Assembly: GCF_014647375.1 (NCBI RefSeq)
Contig: NZ_BMPB01000001.1
Location: 310,001 to 374,000 of the forward strand
Direction: 5' to 3'
Length of the DNA: 64,000 bases
Source of the DNA: Parabacteroides faecis
GTDB lineage: Bacteria; Bacteroidota; Bacteroidia; Bacteroidales; Tannerellaceae
The notes beneath the pieces were generated by a model that worked only from the letters and a program-made list of their open reading frames with translations, was not told where the DNA came from and searched no databases. Positions 18,201 to 25,719 of this stretch are shown here, piece after piece. The first letter of the stretch is position 1. The number at the start of each line of letters is the position of its first letter. A program made the translations under genes and the position numbers.

Positions 18201-18353
18201 CGTTGTTCCCTTGAGAACAACGCTCGCTCCCGGGAGCGACTCCGACGTTTTTGCGTCGGTGATCGTACCTGTAATTGTTATGCCTTGTGCGAAAACGGTA
18301 CCGCAGCATACTACAAGCATCATCAAAATACTAAAAACCTTGATCTGTTTCAT
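15261..18353 (-). CDS. SusC/RagA-family TonB-dependent transporter
   Basis: 1030 aa from ATG at 18353; the signal peptide MKQIKVFSILMMLVVCCG begins there, so seven upstream codons are excluded. CarboxypepD_reg-like domain (about 27-105, ITGTITDAKTSESLPGASV), plug with IDEVVIVGASMKKSDLTGA and IKIRGVNTINSGSDPIYVVDG, then the barrel ending in YVFGLNFSF. In the alpha-galactoside locus it lies 21 bases after the glycosidase gene at 18375 and 21 bases before susD. It should carry alpha-galactosyl oligosaccharides; that substrate is inferred from the flanking enzymes. Confidence 0.93.
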   Translation of the reverse strand: MKQIKVFSILMMLVVCCGTVFAQGITITGTITDAKTSESLPGASVVLKGTTQGTISDMDGKYSLTASPGATLVISYIGYDTKEVKVGNQNVINVSLSEDSQSIDEVVIVGASMKKSDLTGAIAHVDAKVLEERPVTTVNEALQGRVAGVLITKGTRPGDDSSIKIRGVNTINSGSDPIYVVDGLVMGNGYGGFNAINVNDVASVQVLKDASATALYGSRGANGVVLITTKKGKIGEGRVTYDGWVGFSKITQRPKTMDASQLFDLRIDAFANGYMQDNPTANRQDYINNTLMKTNTAFSDEEFATHNAGQSYNWLDEVASTGFQQNHSVSFSNATEKNNIYISFDYANIDGLIGDSKEKKYSGRINAESMIKPWLKVGTNSSFSRTENNLPTDDVYDKALNANPLLNPAPYKDPATRYTWDYLTLYYRVHNEGNNNDYNPFNSQEVARERARNRFLSSNYININPIEGLNIRSTFALDVSSQTWFEYTPSYIQEAIRHYNGDARAKHERWSQLNWQWDNTITYDKTINKHRMNFLFGTSTTKNSENYTKAQGDRYASDDLLWYDLKGAAANDKKELDSDFKGNTLVSVLGRVNYNYDMRYYLTATARYDGSSKFAKGHRWGILPSFSAAWDITNEAFMEDQTIFDRMKFRVGYGVVGNQDIENYAYRTLYFSSVSNGEASYATSGLRGTPAITWEKQKQTNIGVDMAFLNDRLNVSLDGFFIKNDNLLMKHSLPLTSGYSETWENIGSVKNKGFEATINATPIQTKDFTWNVNANISFDKNEVSKLYGQVTEILNGSDREKNIFLGESLNNIYTYKTGGIANESNRSEWENLDFNGKHVSLGDLFPQDISGPDGVPDGVIDQLDRTVVGKKDPKFYGGFATDFSYKGITLNAVFNYSYGAKKISSYYEGLINSTGTGMSSIDLLDRWTPENTGASVPRVIANTTSGYNRYNPSDMDYTIQNASYLRLSTLTLAYSFPKPLLSQLKVENLRVYFTASNLFCATKYKGFDPETGDYGYPPTKMYVFGLNFSF

Positions 18354-18374
18354 AATTGATAAATTTAAGAACAT

Positions 18375-20372
18375 TTAGTTGTTTTCTATCTTGTAAAGCA
18401 ACGCATCCCTGGCGGGGACCGTCACTGTGAGTTTTTCCTTGACAGGCTGTTCATATCCACTCCAGAGTTCTCTTGCCCTGTAAGTAACCGTCGGCTCCAA
18501 TCCGAGGCGTTCAAGCAAAACTGTGGCATTCATCTCATCTTCCGAATAATTAAAGATAGCGAAATAAGATGATCCGTCTGCATCATGGCGAATAAATTGA
18601 TTTTCAGAACGTTCTCCATTTCCTTCCACCGGAGCGAATGAAATACCTCTGGCGACATCATTCACTCTTTGGTTGGTCATGAATTTCAGAGCGCGGTCTT
18701 TGTCGATCTGTTTGCCGCCCTTACTGAAATCGTCACCAACGATATACAAGCCGGTAATAGCACCGGAAGTCATACGGGCCCGGTTCTCGCCTTCGGTCGC
18801 TTCGCGCAGCACCAGGTGGTCGGCATCGTTATACTGGTACACCTCATCCTGCCACCAGCCGTAAGAAAGGGCATTCAGCGTGTATTCGGTATCTTTGATC
18901 TTATTCCAGGCATCACAGGCAATACGGCGTGAATTAGCGTAATGAGCCGGGAATACAGGAGAGATAGACAGATTGATGTACATGTCGCCGAAGTATTTGT
19001 TCAACAGCTGCATGCCGTAGTTGTAGGCCTGGATACCTGTCCGGATCTCCGGATTGTACCATTTGTCGGCTTCCATCGCCCCGTGTGTCATAAAGTCCAT
19101 CTTCACGTATTTGAAACCGCAACGATGGAATAGCTCAGACGTTTTCTTCATCATTTCCTCAATAGCCGGATGAGTCGGGTCGATCGCATAGGCACCGTCC
19201 AGTTCCTGCGGCTGGCCATTCGCATACAGATAAACATCTTTATACTTATAATCAGGAGCATCCTTGATGGTCCGATCCGGACGTCTGCCCCAATCGGTAA
19301 ACGGCGTCCAGTATACGCCGGCAATCTGTCCGTTAGCCGTACAATGATCTACGAAATCTTTCAGTTCTTCATCCTTAAAGCTATTCCAGCCGGAGTCGAG
19401 GCCGATCGTCACATTGCCGTCGGGATTCACAAAATGGTTGTTCTGCAAATTATCCCTGAAGAAATCGGACACCTCCAGCGCCTTCTGGTAAGTCAGCTTG
19501 AACTGAAGTGCACCCCAACTGTTCCAACCGAACGTAACGGCACCCGGCCATTTCTTCACGGGAGCTACTACAGCATTCGCTTTTCCGTATTCTTCCAGTC
19601 CGGCACGCCAGTCATTAAAGAAACCGACAAAGACCTTCGGCGACTTCACTGTTTTCCCTTTCAGGCTACCATGTGCTTTCGAATCACGTGTCAGCGTATC
19701 GGCAACACCCCCGAAACAAACCAGCGAACCGATATTGCTGCGGTCGCCTTTGACCATATCGATACCTGTCTTCCAGTCGGAATGCTCTACCGAACCGATG
19801 ACAAGACCTTTACGATCCTTATTATTGAATACGGTAGCCACTTCATAACTACGCAACTGATCGAAAGTCAGCGGATGAGACTGATAACGAATCCAGCAAT
19901 CGTTATCGAAAGGCTGGAACAACGCACGGTTATCCCCTTCGGCGAGTAAAGCAGGCATACGATCGATGTTGACCGGAGCCATATAATTCGATTCGACATC
20001 GGCATTCCCTCCCTGAAGGGTAAATTCCGTCAACAAATAATCTTTCTCCGGATAGATGTAGAAAGATTGCACCAGTGTAGGCAGGTTGCTATCGGTATAG
20101 GTAACCTGTAATAACGATCCTTCGCCGAATGCATCGCTGATAGCGGTTGCTTTCGAGCGACTACTCCTGTAGTCACGGGTTGTGACCAATTTGTCGCCTA
20201 ACTTATACGAAGCGTAGACCCCATCGGAAAGAAGCTGGCTCTCTTTTTCGATACGGTGGCCTTTCTGCTCCTGATCGTAGCTGACCGTCCATTTCCCCGA
20301 AGAGACGGAAGGTTCGCTACAGGATACAACAAGGGCGAGCAATAGCAGCAGATTTAAATTGATGAGTTTCAT
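18375..20372 (-). CDS. Clan GH-D alpha-galactosidase-like lipoprotein
   Basis: 665 aa. The signal peptide ends in the lipobox VVSC (cysteine 18), so it is membrane-anchored. The layout matches the paralogue at 11058-13400: beta-sandwich, then a barrel with FGWNSWGAL, YWTPFTDWG, KYVKMDFMTHGA (likely nucleophile Asp) and RRIACDAWN, and DADHLVL. It lacks the type IX-like tail of the paralogue. The gene is tightly packed between GH36 (17 bases upstream) and susC (21 bases downstream). Alpha-galactosidase activity is inferred from fold motifs and neighbours; other alpha-linked sugars remain possible. Confidence 0.75.
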   Translation of the reverse strand: MKLINLNLLLLLALVVSCSEPSVSSGKWTVSYDQEQKGHRIEKESQLLSDGVYASYKLGDKLVTTRDYRSSRSKATAISDAFGEGSLLQVTYTDSNLPTLVQSFYIYPEKDYLLTEFTLQGGNADVESNYMAPVNIDRMPALLAEGDNRALFQPFDNDCWIRYQSHPLTFDQLRSYEVATVFNNKDRKGLVIGSVEHSDWKTGIDMVKGDRSNIGSLVCFGGVADTLTRDSKAHGSLKGKTVKSPKVFVGFFNDWRAGLEEYGKANAVVAPVKKWPGAVTFGWNSWGALQFKLTYQKALEVSDFFRDNLQNNHFVNPDGNVTIGLDSGWNSFKDEELKDFVDHCTANGQIAGVYWTPFTDWGRRPDRTIKDAPDYKYKDVYLYANGQPQELDGAYAIDPTHPAIEEMMKKTSELFHRCGFKYVKMDFMTHGAMEADKWYNPEIRTGIQAYNYGMQLLNKYFGDMYINLSISPVFPAHYANSRRIACDAWNKIKDTEYTLNALSYGWWQDEVYQYNDADHLVLREATEGENRARMTSGAITGLYIVGDDFSKGGKQIDKDRALKFMTNQRVNDVARGISFAPVEGNGERSENQFIRHDADGSSYFAIFNYSEDEMNATVLLERLGLEPTVTYRARELWSGYEQPVKEKLTVTVPARDALLYKIENN

Positions 20373-20389
20373 GTATTGATAATTAAATA

Positions 20390-22594
20390 TTACTGTTCTG
20401 TAATCAGCAGGACCGTACTTTCATACGTATTCCCGATTGTCAGGCTGATACCGGCATTCATCAGATAATCACCGGGGAATACCTGCCCGTCGCCGTAGAA
20501 GGAACTGTTTCCGGCTTTATTCAATTCAGTGATCTTATATATTTTAGCCGGATCCAGTCCTTTCAGTTTGGTCTCAAAGAATGTTGTACGTCCGTGATAT
20601 TTCAGGCTGTAAGCAAAAAATACAGATTCCTTTTTATCTTTGGATATATACATATGCGAAGCCCATCCGGTTCCGTCGTAAGGCGATTTGAGACGATAAA
20701 GATCGCCCAGCTGTACGATCGGGCGGATACGTTTATAGTTCTTTATGGCCTGTTCTGCAAAAGGCAGTTCATCACCTGTCAAATCTTTCGGTTGCAATTC
20801 CATACCCAGACGCCCCGTCATGGCAACATCGAAACGGAATTTCAGCGGTGCCATCATACCCGTTTGATGGTTCGGAGTGGTCGAAACATGGGAAGCAGTG
20901 GCTTTTGCCGGGAAGAAAAGATTGGTGCTGTACTGGATGAATATACGGTCGAGCGAGTTGGTGTTATCGCTTGCCCAGAACTCATCGTGATATTTCAAGG
21001 CTCCGAAGTCCAGGCGGCCGCCACCGGCCGAACACAACTGGATCATAACATCCGGATGCTTTGCACGGATCCGTTCGTAAGCACTATACAGTCCTTTTAT
21101 ATACTCGATCCAGAAATGGGTCTGATCCTCTTTAGAAAGGTAATCGGAACCGAAATTGTCAACGTGGCGGTTCGCATCCCATTTAATATAGGAAATATGA
21201 GGAGACAAAGCGATTACATCGTCAAAAGTCTTCACCACAAAATCCTGTACAGCCGGATTGCTCAGATCGAGCAACCATTGGTTACGCATCGGGATAATAT
21301 CACGCTTACCGCTCTTTACAATCCATTCCGGATGCTTTTCTGCCAGTTCACTCTTTGGACTTACCATTTCCGGTTCGATCCAGATGCCGAATTTCAGTCC
21401 TTTATTTACTGCATACTTCGCCAGATAATCGATCCCGCGCGGTAATTTTTTCTTATTTACCTGCCAGTCACCCAAACCGACCTTATCCGAGTTACGCGGA
21501 TATTTGTTGGCAAACCATCCGTCGTCGAGTACGAACATTTCAACACCGAAAGCAGCCGCATCATCGATCATATCCGTGATTGTCTTCTCGGTAAAGTTAA
21601 AATAAGCACCTTCCCAACTGTTCAGGACGATCGGCAATTCCTGATCACCATGAGCCAATGCATAGTTACGCGACCAGTCGTGCAGATTTCTGGAAACCTG
21701 TCCTTTACCGGTAGAACTATATGTCCATACCATTTCCGGGGTTTGCAATATTTTACCCGGTTCCAGATTATAAGTAGAGGCAAAATTATTCATACCGGTC
21801 AACACATGCAGCATGCCGCATTCATCCACTTCAAAAGAGGTCAGATAGTTGCCCGACCAAGCCAGTGAACCAGCATAGACTTCACCCATATCTTCATAAG
21901 CCGGTCCGTTCAGAGACAACAGGAAAGAAGAGTTTTCAGACTGCGTGGTCCGTATGCCTTTCTTGGATTCCACCCGTTTGACACCGGGAGTCAGTTGCTC
22001 TTCCACCAATTGCATTTCAGAGGCCCATGCGCCATGAAAATGAGTCAGATAGTAAGAGTCTGCATGTAAGGGAAGATAAGCGGAAGATATATTTTCGACA
22101 GCCAGCCGGGTCTTTTCCTGATGAGAGATGGAAACAGACTGACAGATCACATTTTCCTTTTGGTAAGCTACAAAATTGAGATTGACGAAAACCGGGTACA
22201 AAGGATCTTTCAACTGTATTACGGTTTCTATTCTATTATTATCGATATTCTTTACGGTATGGTCCGCATATATCAATTCTGTAGTCTGAACGCCGTCATT
22301 ATGCGTCAGCTTCAATGCCGGATTCAGGAAAAGGCGTCCTCCGTAAGCAGGATAGATTACCGGAGCATAACCAATACCGTTATCCGGTTGTTCTTTATAC
22401 TTCTTATTAAGGAAAGGGGAAACATGCCGGAATTTATCTCCAAAATAGTTATATACTACTTTTTTATCCGAAGAGATAGAAAAGATCATGCTCAAGTCAT
22501 TTGTAGAGACGGATATGATGTCCGCATCTTTCTCCTGGGAAGAAACATTCATACACCCCAGTAAAAGGGCTACAGTTAACAATAGTGCTTTCAT
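20390..22594 (-). CDS. GH36 alpha-galactosidase
   Basis: 734 aa. It removes terminal alpha-galactose from oligosaccharides such as the raffinose family. Clear GH36 motifs: FVLDDGWFANKYPRNSDKVG, FGIWIEPEMVSPKSEL, nucleophile Asp in YIKWDANRHVDNFGS, and the acid/base region QLCSAGGGRLDFGAL followed by EFWASDNTN. The N-terminus is exported (MKALLLTVALLLGCMNVSSQ). It can be read either as a lipobox at LLGC or as signal peptidase I cleavage after SSQ, so anchoring is uncertain. It is the first gene of the locus and thus probably sets its expression. Confidence 0.92.
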   Translation of the reverse strand: MKALLLTVALLLGCMNVSSQEKDADIISVSTNDLSMIFSISSDKKVVYNYFGDKFRHVSPFLNKKYKEQPDNGIGYAPVIYPAYGGRLFLNPALKLTHNDGVQTTELIYADHTVKNIDNNRIETVIQLKDPLYPVFVNLNFVAYQKENVICQSVSISHQEKTRLAVENISSAYLPLHADSYYLTHFHGAWASEMQLVEEQLTPGVKRVESKKGIRTTQSENSSFLLSLNGPAYEDMGEVYAGSLAWSGNYLTSFEVDECGMLHVLTGMNNFASTYNLEPGKILQTPEMVWTYSSTGKGQVSRNLHDWSRNYALAHGDQELPIVLNSWEGAYFNFTEKTITDMIDDAAAFGVEMFVLDDGWFANKYPRNSDKVGLGDWQVNKKKLPRGIDYLAKYAVNKGLKFGIWIEPEMVSPKSELAEKHPEWIVKSGKRDIIPMRNQWLLDLSNPAVQDFVVKTFDDVIALSPHISYIKWDANRHVDNFGSDYLSKEDQTHFWIEYIKGLYSAYERIRAKHPDVMIQLCSAGGGRLDFGALKYHDEFWASDNTNSLDRIFIQYSTNLFFPAKATASHVSTTPNHQTGMMAPLKFRFDVAMTGRLGMELQPKDLTGDELPFAEQAIKNYKRIRPIVQLGDLYRLKSPYDGTGWASHMYISKDKKESVFFAYSLKYHGRTTFFETKLKGLDPAKIYKITELNKAGNSSFYGDGQVFPGDYLMNAGISLTIGNTYESTVLLITEQ

Positions 22595-22770
22595 GTCTAT
22601 CAGTTTTATTTTACTTATTCAAGGTTGATGGTGCAAACTAAGCCAATAAAGAGAAGTACGGAAAGCACGGATTCGCCAATAATTTGTATTTATGCATTTA
22701 ATTCATAGAGAATTAACAGGATTGCAACATTTACGTCATTTTTTGACGCATTTGTTACAGGGTAAAAAAC

Positions 22771-22883
22771 AAAAAAGGCTCGCATCCGAAAATGCAAACC
22801 TCTATAAAACATTAAAGGCTGTCTCACGACAACCCCTAACCAACTTTGTTAACCTTAAATCTAATACTATTATGAAAAAACCA
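22771..22883 (-). ncRNA. Small RNA family, copy 2
   Basis: Same architecture as copy 1. The terminator hairpin GGTTTGCAT/ATGCGAGCC (22777-22800) is fully paired with G-U pairs and followed by six T on the minus strand (22771-22776). In the central hairpin one C-G pair of the other copies is replaced by G-C, a compensatory change that supports the fold. It ends about 180 bases upstream of the GH36 start and so flanks the 5' side of the alpha-galactoside locus. Confidence 0.8.
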
Positions 22884-22888
22884 CAATG

Positions 22889-22919
22889 CAAAGATACACT
22901 CACGACAAGTGTTTGTCAA
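22889..22919 (-). promoter_or_regulatory. Promoter of small RNA copy 2
   Basis: Minus strand: TTGACAA (22913-22919) and TATCTTTG (22889-22896) with 20 bases between TTG and the -7 box. The spacer repeats the hairpin sequence CTTGTCGTGAG of the RNA body. Confidence 0.8.
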
Positions 22920-23040
22920 GCCTTTTACAGACAATATATGTTAAGCTCTTCACGCATTCCGGCTAAAAAATGTTTCTGAAGACAAAACTTTATACAATAC
23001 AGACAAAAACTGCTAATTTTAACAATTAAAGTGAGCTATT

Positions 23041-23838
23041 TTACAGGGAAAGGCGTTCTTTAAGCAACCGATAGCCGGTCAGACTGGCACGCAAACAGAC
23101 ACCTGTTTTCAAACGAACCTGGTAACTGTCTTTCCCGAACAATTCCACACGGATGATCTCCCCGCTATTCACGATACAAGACCGGTGAATACGGATAAAA
23201 GCATTTTCCGGCAGATGCGTTTCAAAATATTTCATCGTCTGTTCCTTGACATATTGGCCTGTCGAGGTGAACAACGTCACATAATCGCCGCTTGCCTGGA
23301 TATAGAGCAGTTCGTCCAACCGGATCAGATGGATACGGGTGCCGTCTTTCACAGAGATACGATCCAGTAACGCTTCTTCAGGTGGCAGTGATGTTTCAGT
23401 CTCAACAGAAACAAGAGAATCCTCAGACGGTTCTTCTTTCCGAATCTCCTTCCAGCGAATAAAATACCATTGAGCCAGAATAATCCATCCCAGCAGACCA
23501 AACAGAAAACGGAAAGGGATAGTCGAAGCAAACCATTCCATCCGACCGGGACAAATCAATGTCCCCACCATATACCCTCCTATAGTAGAAATCGCCAGGA
23601 CACCGATGGTTAATGCGATCTGGGCCTGTATCGGACGCAATACTCCGGTAACATACCAGAGCAGAAAACCGGAAACAGAGAATAACCCTACCGAAACCAG
23701 ACTGTCAAGCCATGCAAGCAGCCACCCCGTATGTTCGTAGTAATACAACAACAAGGCCCCTGTGCAACAAGCGATCGATGCCAGCATGATACCGGCAATC
23801 CTATAAAAGACAGAGTTTATAAACGGATGCGTCTGCAT
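23041..23838 (-). CDS. Membrane-bound LytTR-family DNA-binding regulator
   Basis: 265 aa from ATG at 23838; a TTG two codons earlier is less likely. Four membrane segments (about 10-33, 43-64, 70-92, 102-123) are followed by a short acidic linker. A C-terminal LytTR domain covers about 155-265 (RISVKDGTRIHLIRLDELLYIQASGDYVTLFT, ENAFIRIHRSCIVN). It resembles membrane-anchored LytTR regulators that sense envelope state rather than phosphorylated response regulators, since no receiver domain is present. It starts 2 bases after the stop of the LiaF-like gene, so the two are one operon and probably one sensing unit. Confidence 0.87.
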   Translation of the reverse strand: MQTHPFINSVFYRIAGIMLASIACCTGALLLYYYEHTGWLLAWLDSLVSVGLFSVSGFLLWYVTGVLRPIQAQIALTIGVLAISTIGGYMVGTLICPGRMEWFASTIPFRFLFGLLGWIILAQWYFIRWKEIRKEEPSEDSLVSVETETSLPPEEALLDRISVKDGTRIHLIRLDELLYIQASGDYVTLFTSTGQYVKEQTMKYFETHLPENAFIRIHRSCIVNSGEIIRVELFGKDSYQVRLKTGVCLRASLTGYRLLKERLSL

Positions 23839-23840
23839 AA

Positions 23841-24569
23841 TCAACTTTTGAATTCGATTCCGCCAAAAGTAGCATTTCCGCGTACCACCAATACATGCTC
23901 GTTATCCATGTTTACAGAAGCATTGAAACGTTTATCTTCACAGCCTCCCATCAGGGTACGGACATTAAAATGAAGCCGCCAGTCATTGGGTACATATATT
24001 TCCACCCCGGCAAACGTACAATCGATGTCAATATAGGTCCGCGGACCTTCCAGCTTTGTTCTTCGCAAATCCAGAATGGTTCCCCCGAACAAAACCTTGA
24101 TCCGTGCTCCTTTGAAAACCGGATCCAGAATAATCTGCTCCACGGAACTAAACGTATTATCCGATTCCACATAACCGTCTATATTGATAAATTCACTTTT
24201 TGTACCAGTGTCTGCCTCGTTACCTGTCGTTCCCCCTCTATTTTTCCAATGAGTATTGTTTTTCTTCCGTGGCGAAAAGAGTATCACGATACCGGCCAAC
24301 ACCAGAAGTAGCGGCCAGATAGTCATTCCACTGCCATCCATCCAGTCCAACTCAGGCATCAGAAAGTATAGTCCGAATAAAAAGGTGATCAATCCTCCGA
24401 CATACTGGCGGGAAAAAAAGGTAGAAACTCCCACATACATCACCAGCATCTGCCAGGATACTATAATATCAAAGATATCGGTAGCAATCATACCCATGTT
24501 CTTCAGTAACCATACAATCCCGACTACGATAAACGGGATTGCCCAAAAGATGTTTTTTCTAAGATTCAT
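23841..24569 (-). CDS. LiaF-like membrane protein
   Basis: 242 aa. Four or so hydrophobic segments occupy the first 100 residues (FWAIPFIVVGIVWLLKNMGM, ISWQMLVMYVGVSTFF and following). A soluble C-terminal domain follows with the LiaF/cell-wall-active antibiotic response pattern (EQIILDPVFKGARIKVLFGG, DIDCTFAGVEIYVP, VRTLMGGCEDKR, VRGNATFGGIEFKS). Proteins of this type dampen cell-envelope stress signalling in other bacteria. The LytTR gene directly downstream suggests it controls that regulator. The operon has its own consensus promoter. Confidence 0.8.
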   Translation of the reverse strand: MNLRKNIFWAIPFIVVGIVWLLKNMGMIATDIFDIIVSWQMLVMYVGVSTFFSRQYVGGLITFLFGLYFLMPELDWMDGSGMTIWPLLLVLAGIVILFSPRKKNNTHWKNRGGTTGNEADTGTKSEFINIDGYVESDNTFSSVEQIILDPVFKGARIKVLFGGTILDLRRTKLEGPRTYIDIDCTFAGVEIYVPNDWRLHFNVRTLMGGCEDKRFNASVNMDNEHVLVVRGNATFGGIEFKS

Positions 24570-24595
24570 AATCTGTATTGTTTAAATGTTTGAAA

Positions 24596-24626
24596 CAAAA
24601 GTAGGTATCAGCCACCTCCCGGACAA
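24596..24626 (-). promoter_or_regulatory. Promoter of the LiaF-like/LytTR operon
   Basis: Minus strand: TTG (24624-24626), 20 bases, TACTTTTG (24596-24603), an exact fit to TTG-N20-TAnnTTTG, ending 26 bases before the ATG at 24569. Confidence 0.7.
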
Positions 24627-24710
24627 GAGAGAAACGTCCTATTACAGTCAAAGATCGGTGAATCGCCGAAAATAACCGACAAAAAAAGGAAATATTCAGT
24701 GCAGAAAAAC

Positions 24711-24825
24711 AAAAAGGCCTGCATCTGTCCTGAATGCAAACCCCTATAAACAATTAAAGCCTGTCTCACGACAAGCCCTAACCAACTTTGTTAACCTTAA
24801 ATCTAATACTATTATGAAAAAACCA
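24711..24825 (-). ncRNA. Small RNA family, copy 3
   Basis: Same body as the other copies. The terminator hairpin GGTTTGCAT/ATGCAGGCC (24716-24742) is fully paired and is followed by five T, a G and five more T on the minus strand. It lies between the LiaF-like operon and the DUF417 gene. Confidence 0.78.
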
Positions 24826-24830
24826 CGATA

Positions 24831-24860
24831 CAAATATACGGCTTAATCCAAATTTGTCAA
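24831..24860 (-). promoter_or_regulatory. Promoter of small RNA copy 3
   Basis: Minus strand: TTGACAA (24854-24860) and TATATTTG (24831-24838), 19 bases between TTG and the -7 box. The region beyond (about 24864-24960) is similar to the matching stretch of copy 4. Confidence 0.75.
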
Positions 24861-24964
24861 GGGGTTTTATGCTAAATCATGTTTCGTGTCGTATAAGAAA
24901 AGCTAACAAGTTTCAATATGTTTATTTTTTACTTCCGAAGTGTTAAAATAAACACTTTTTGTTC

Positions 24965-25549
24965 CTATTTCTTCTTCAATATCCGCTGAGCGCAATCAGA
25001 CAGGACAACGATCGCCCCGGCAATAATCGCCGTGTCTTTTATCACCAGACGACCTGCTCCCGTAAGCAACGGGAAGCCATGCTCTCCGCTACCCAGATCC
25101 GGAACCCATACCTCCGGCGTAGTGACGAGGAACGACAAGGTGCCTATCGTCATTATGATAGCCAGTAGGGAGCCTACCAGACCAATCTTCGGAGAAAAGA
25201 TCCCCAGAAAGGTCAGTATACCGATCGCCATGATCAGGATACCCAGCCCATGTGAGAAACCATATGTATTGTTTTCTACATGCCACTGATGTTTGGCTTC
25301 ATTGAATTCACCCTCTTTCAACTTATATTCTTTGTATTCAGGTGCGCTCTTGGTATAGAAGAAGCTCATAAACGGGCTGTTTGCCACAAAGGGAACGATC
25401 CCTTCCGCTTCATAATTCCAGAATTTCAGTCCGCCGATCCATACGAATATGATCAGAATAGCAACACGGATCAGGTTAATACCCAGTTTCTGTGAAGAAG
25501 CTGCCATGTTCAGAAATGTGTCAAATAAATCCTTTAGTTTAGTAGTCAT
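24965..25549 (-). CDS. DUF417/RclC (YkgB)-family membrane protein
   Basis: 194 aa polytopic inner-membrane protein. Family signs are LGINLIRVAILIIFVWIGGLKFWNYEAEGIVPFVANSPFMSFFY at the N-terminus, GLGILIMAIGILTFLGIFSP and GSLLAIIMTIGTLSFLVTTPE. The tail GRLVIKDTAIIAGAIVVLSD is also shared. Relatives include RclC, linked to reactive chlorine resistance in Escherichia coli, but the biochemical role is unknown. It is a single gene here. A GATCTTTG sequence at 25583-25590 is a weak -7 candidate. Confidence 0.8.
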   Translation of the reverse strand: MTTKLKDLFDTFLNMAASSQKLGINLIRVAILIIFVWIGGLKFWNYEAEGIVPFVANSPFMSFFYTKSAPEYKEYKLKEGEFNEAKHQWHVENNTYGFSHGLGILIMAIGILTFLGIFSPKIGLVGSLLAIIMTIGTLSFLVTTPEVWVPDLGSGEHGFPLLTGAGRLVIKDTAIIAGAIVVLSDCAQRILKKK

Positions 25550-25660
25550 GTCTTTCTTTGTTTATCAGTTTAACTTATGATGCAAAGATCTGACATTTTT
25601 ACCCCATAGGAAATGGCAATTCTGCCGGATAACTTGACAATTATTCCCTAAGACACAATA

Positions 25661-25699
25661 AAACCGGTTAACAGAGGCTTATTTCCCCGTTAACCGGCC
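25661..25699 (-). terminator. Terminator of the radical SAM gene
   Basis: CCGGTTAAC (25664-25672) pairs perfectly with GTTAACCGG (25689-25697); on the minus strand TTTTATTG follows. Confidence 0.8.
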
Positions 25700-25719
25700 T
25701 TATTGACAACGAATTATTT

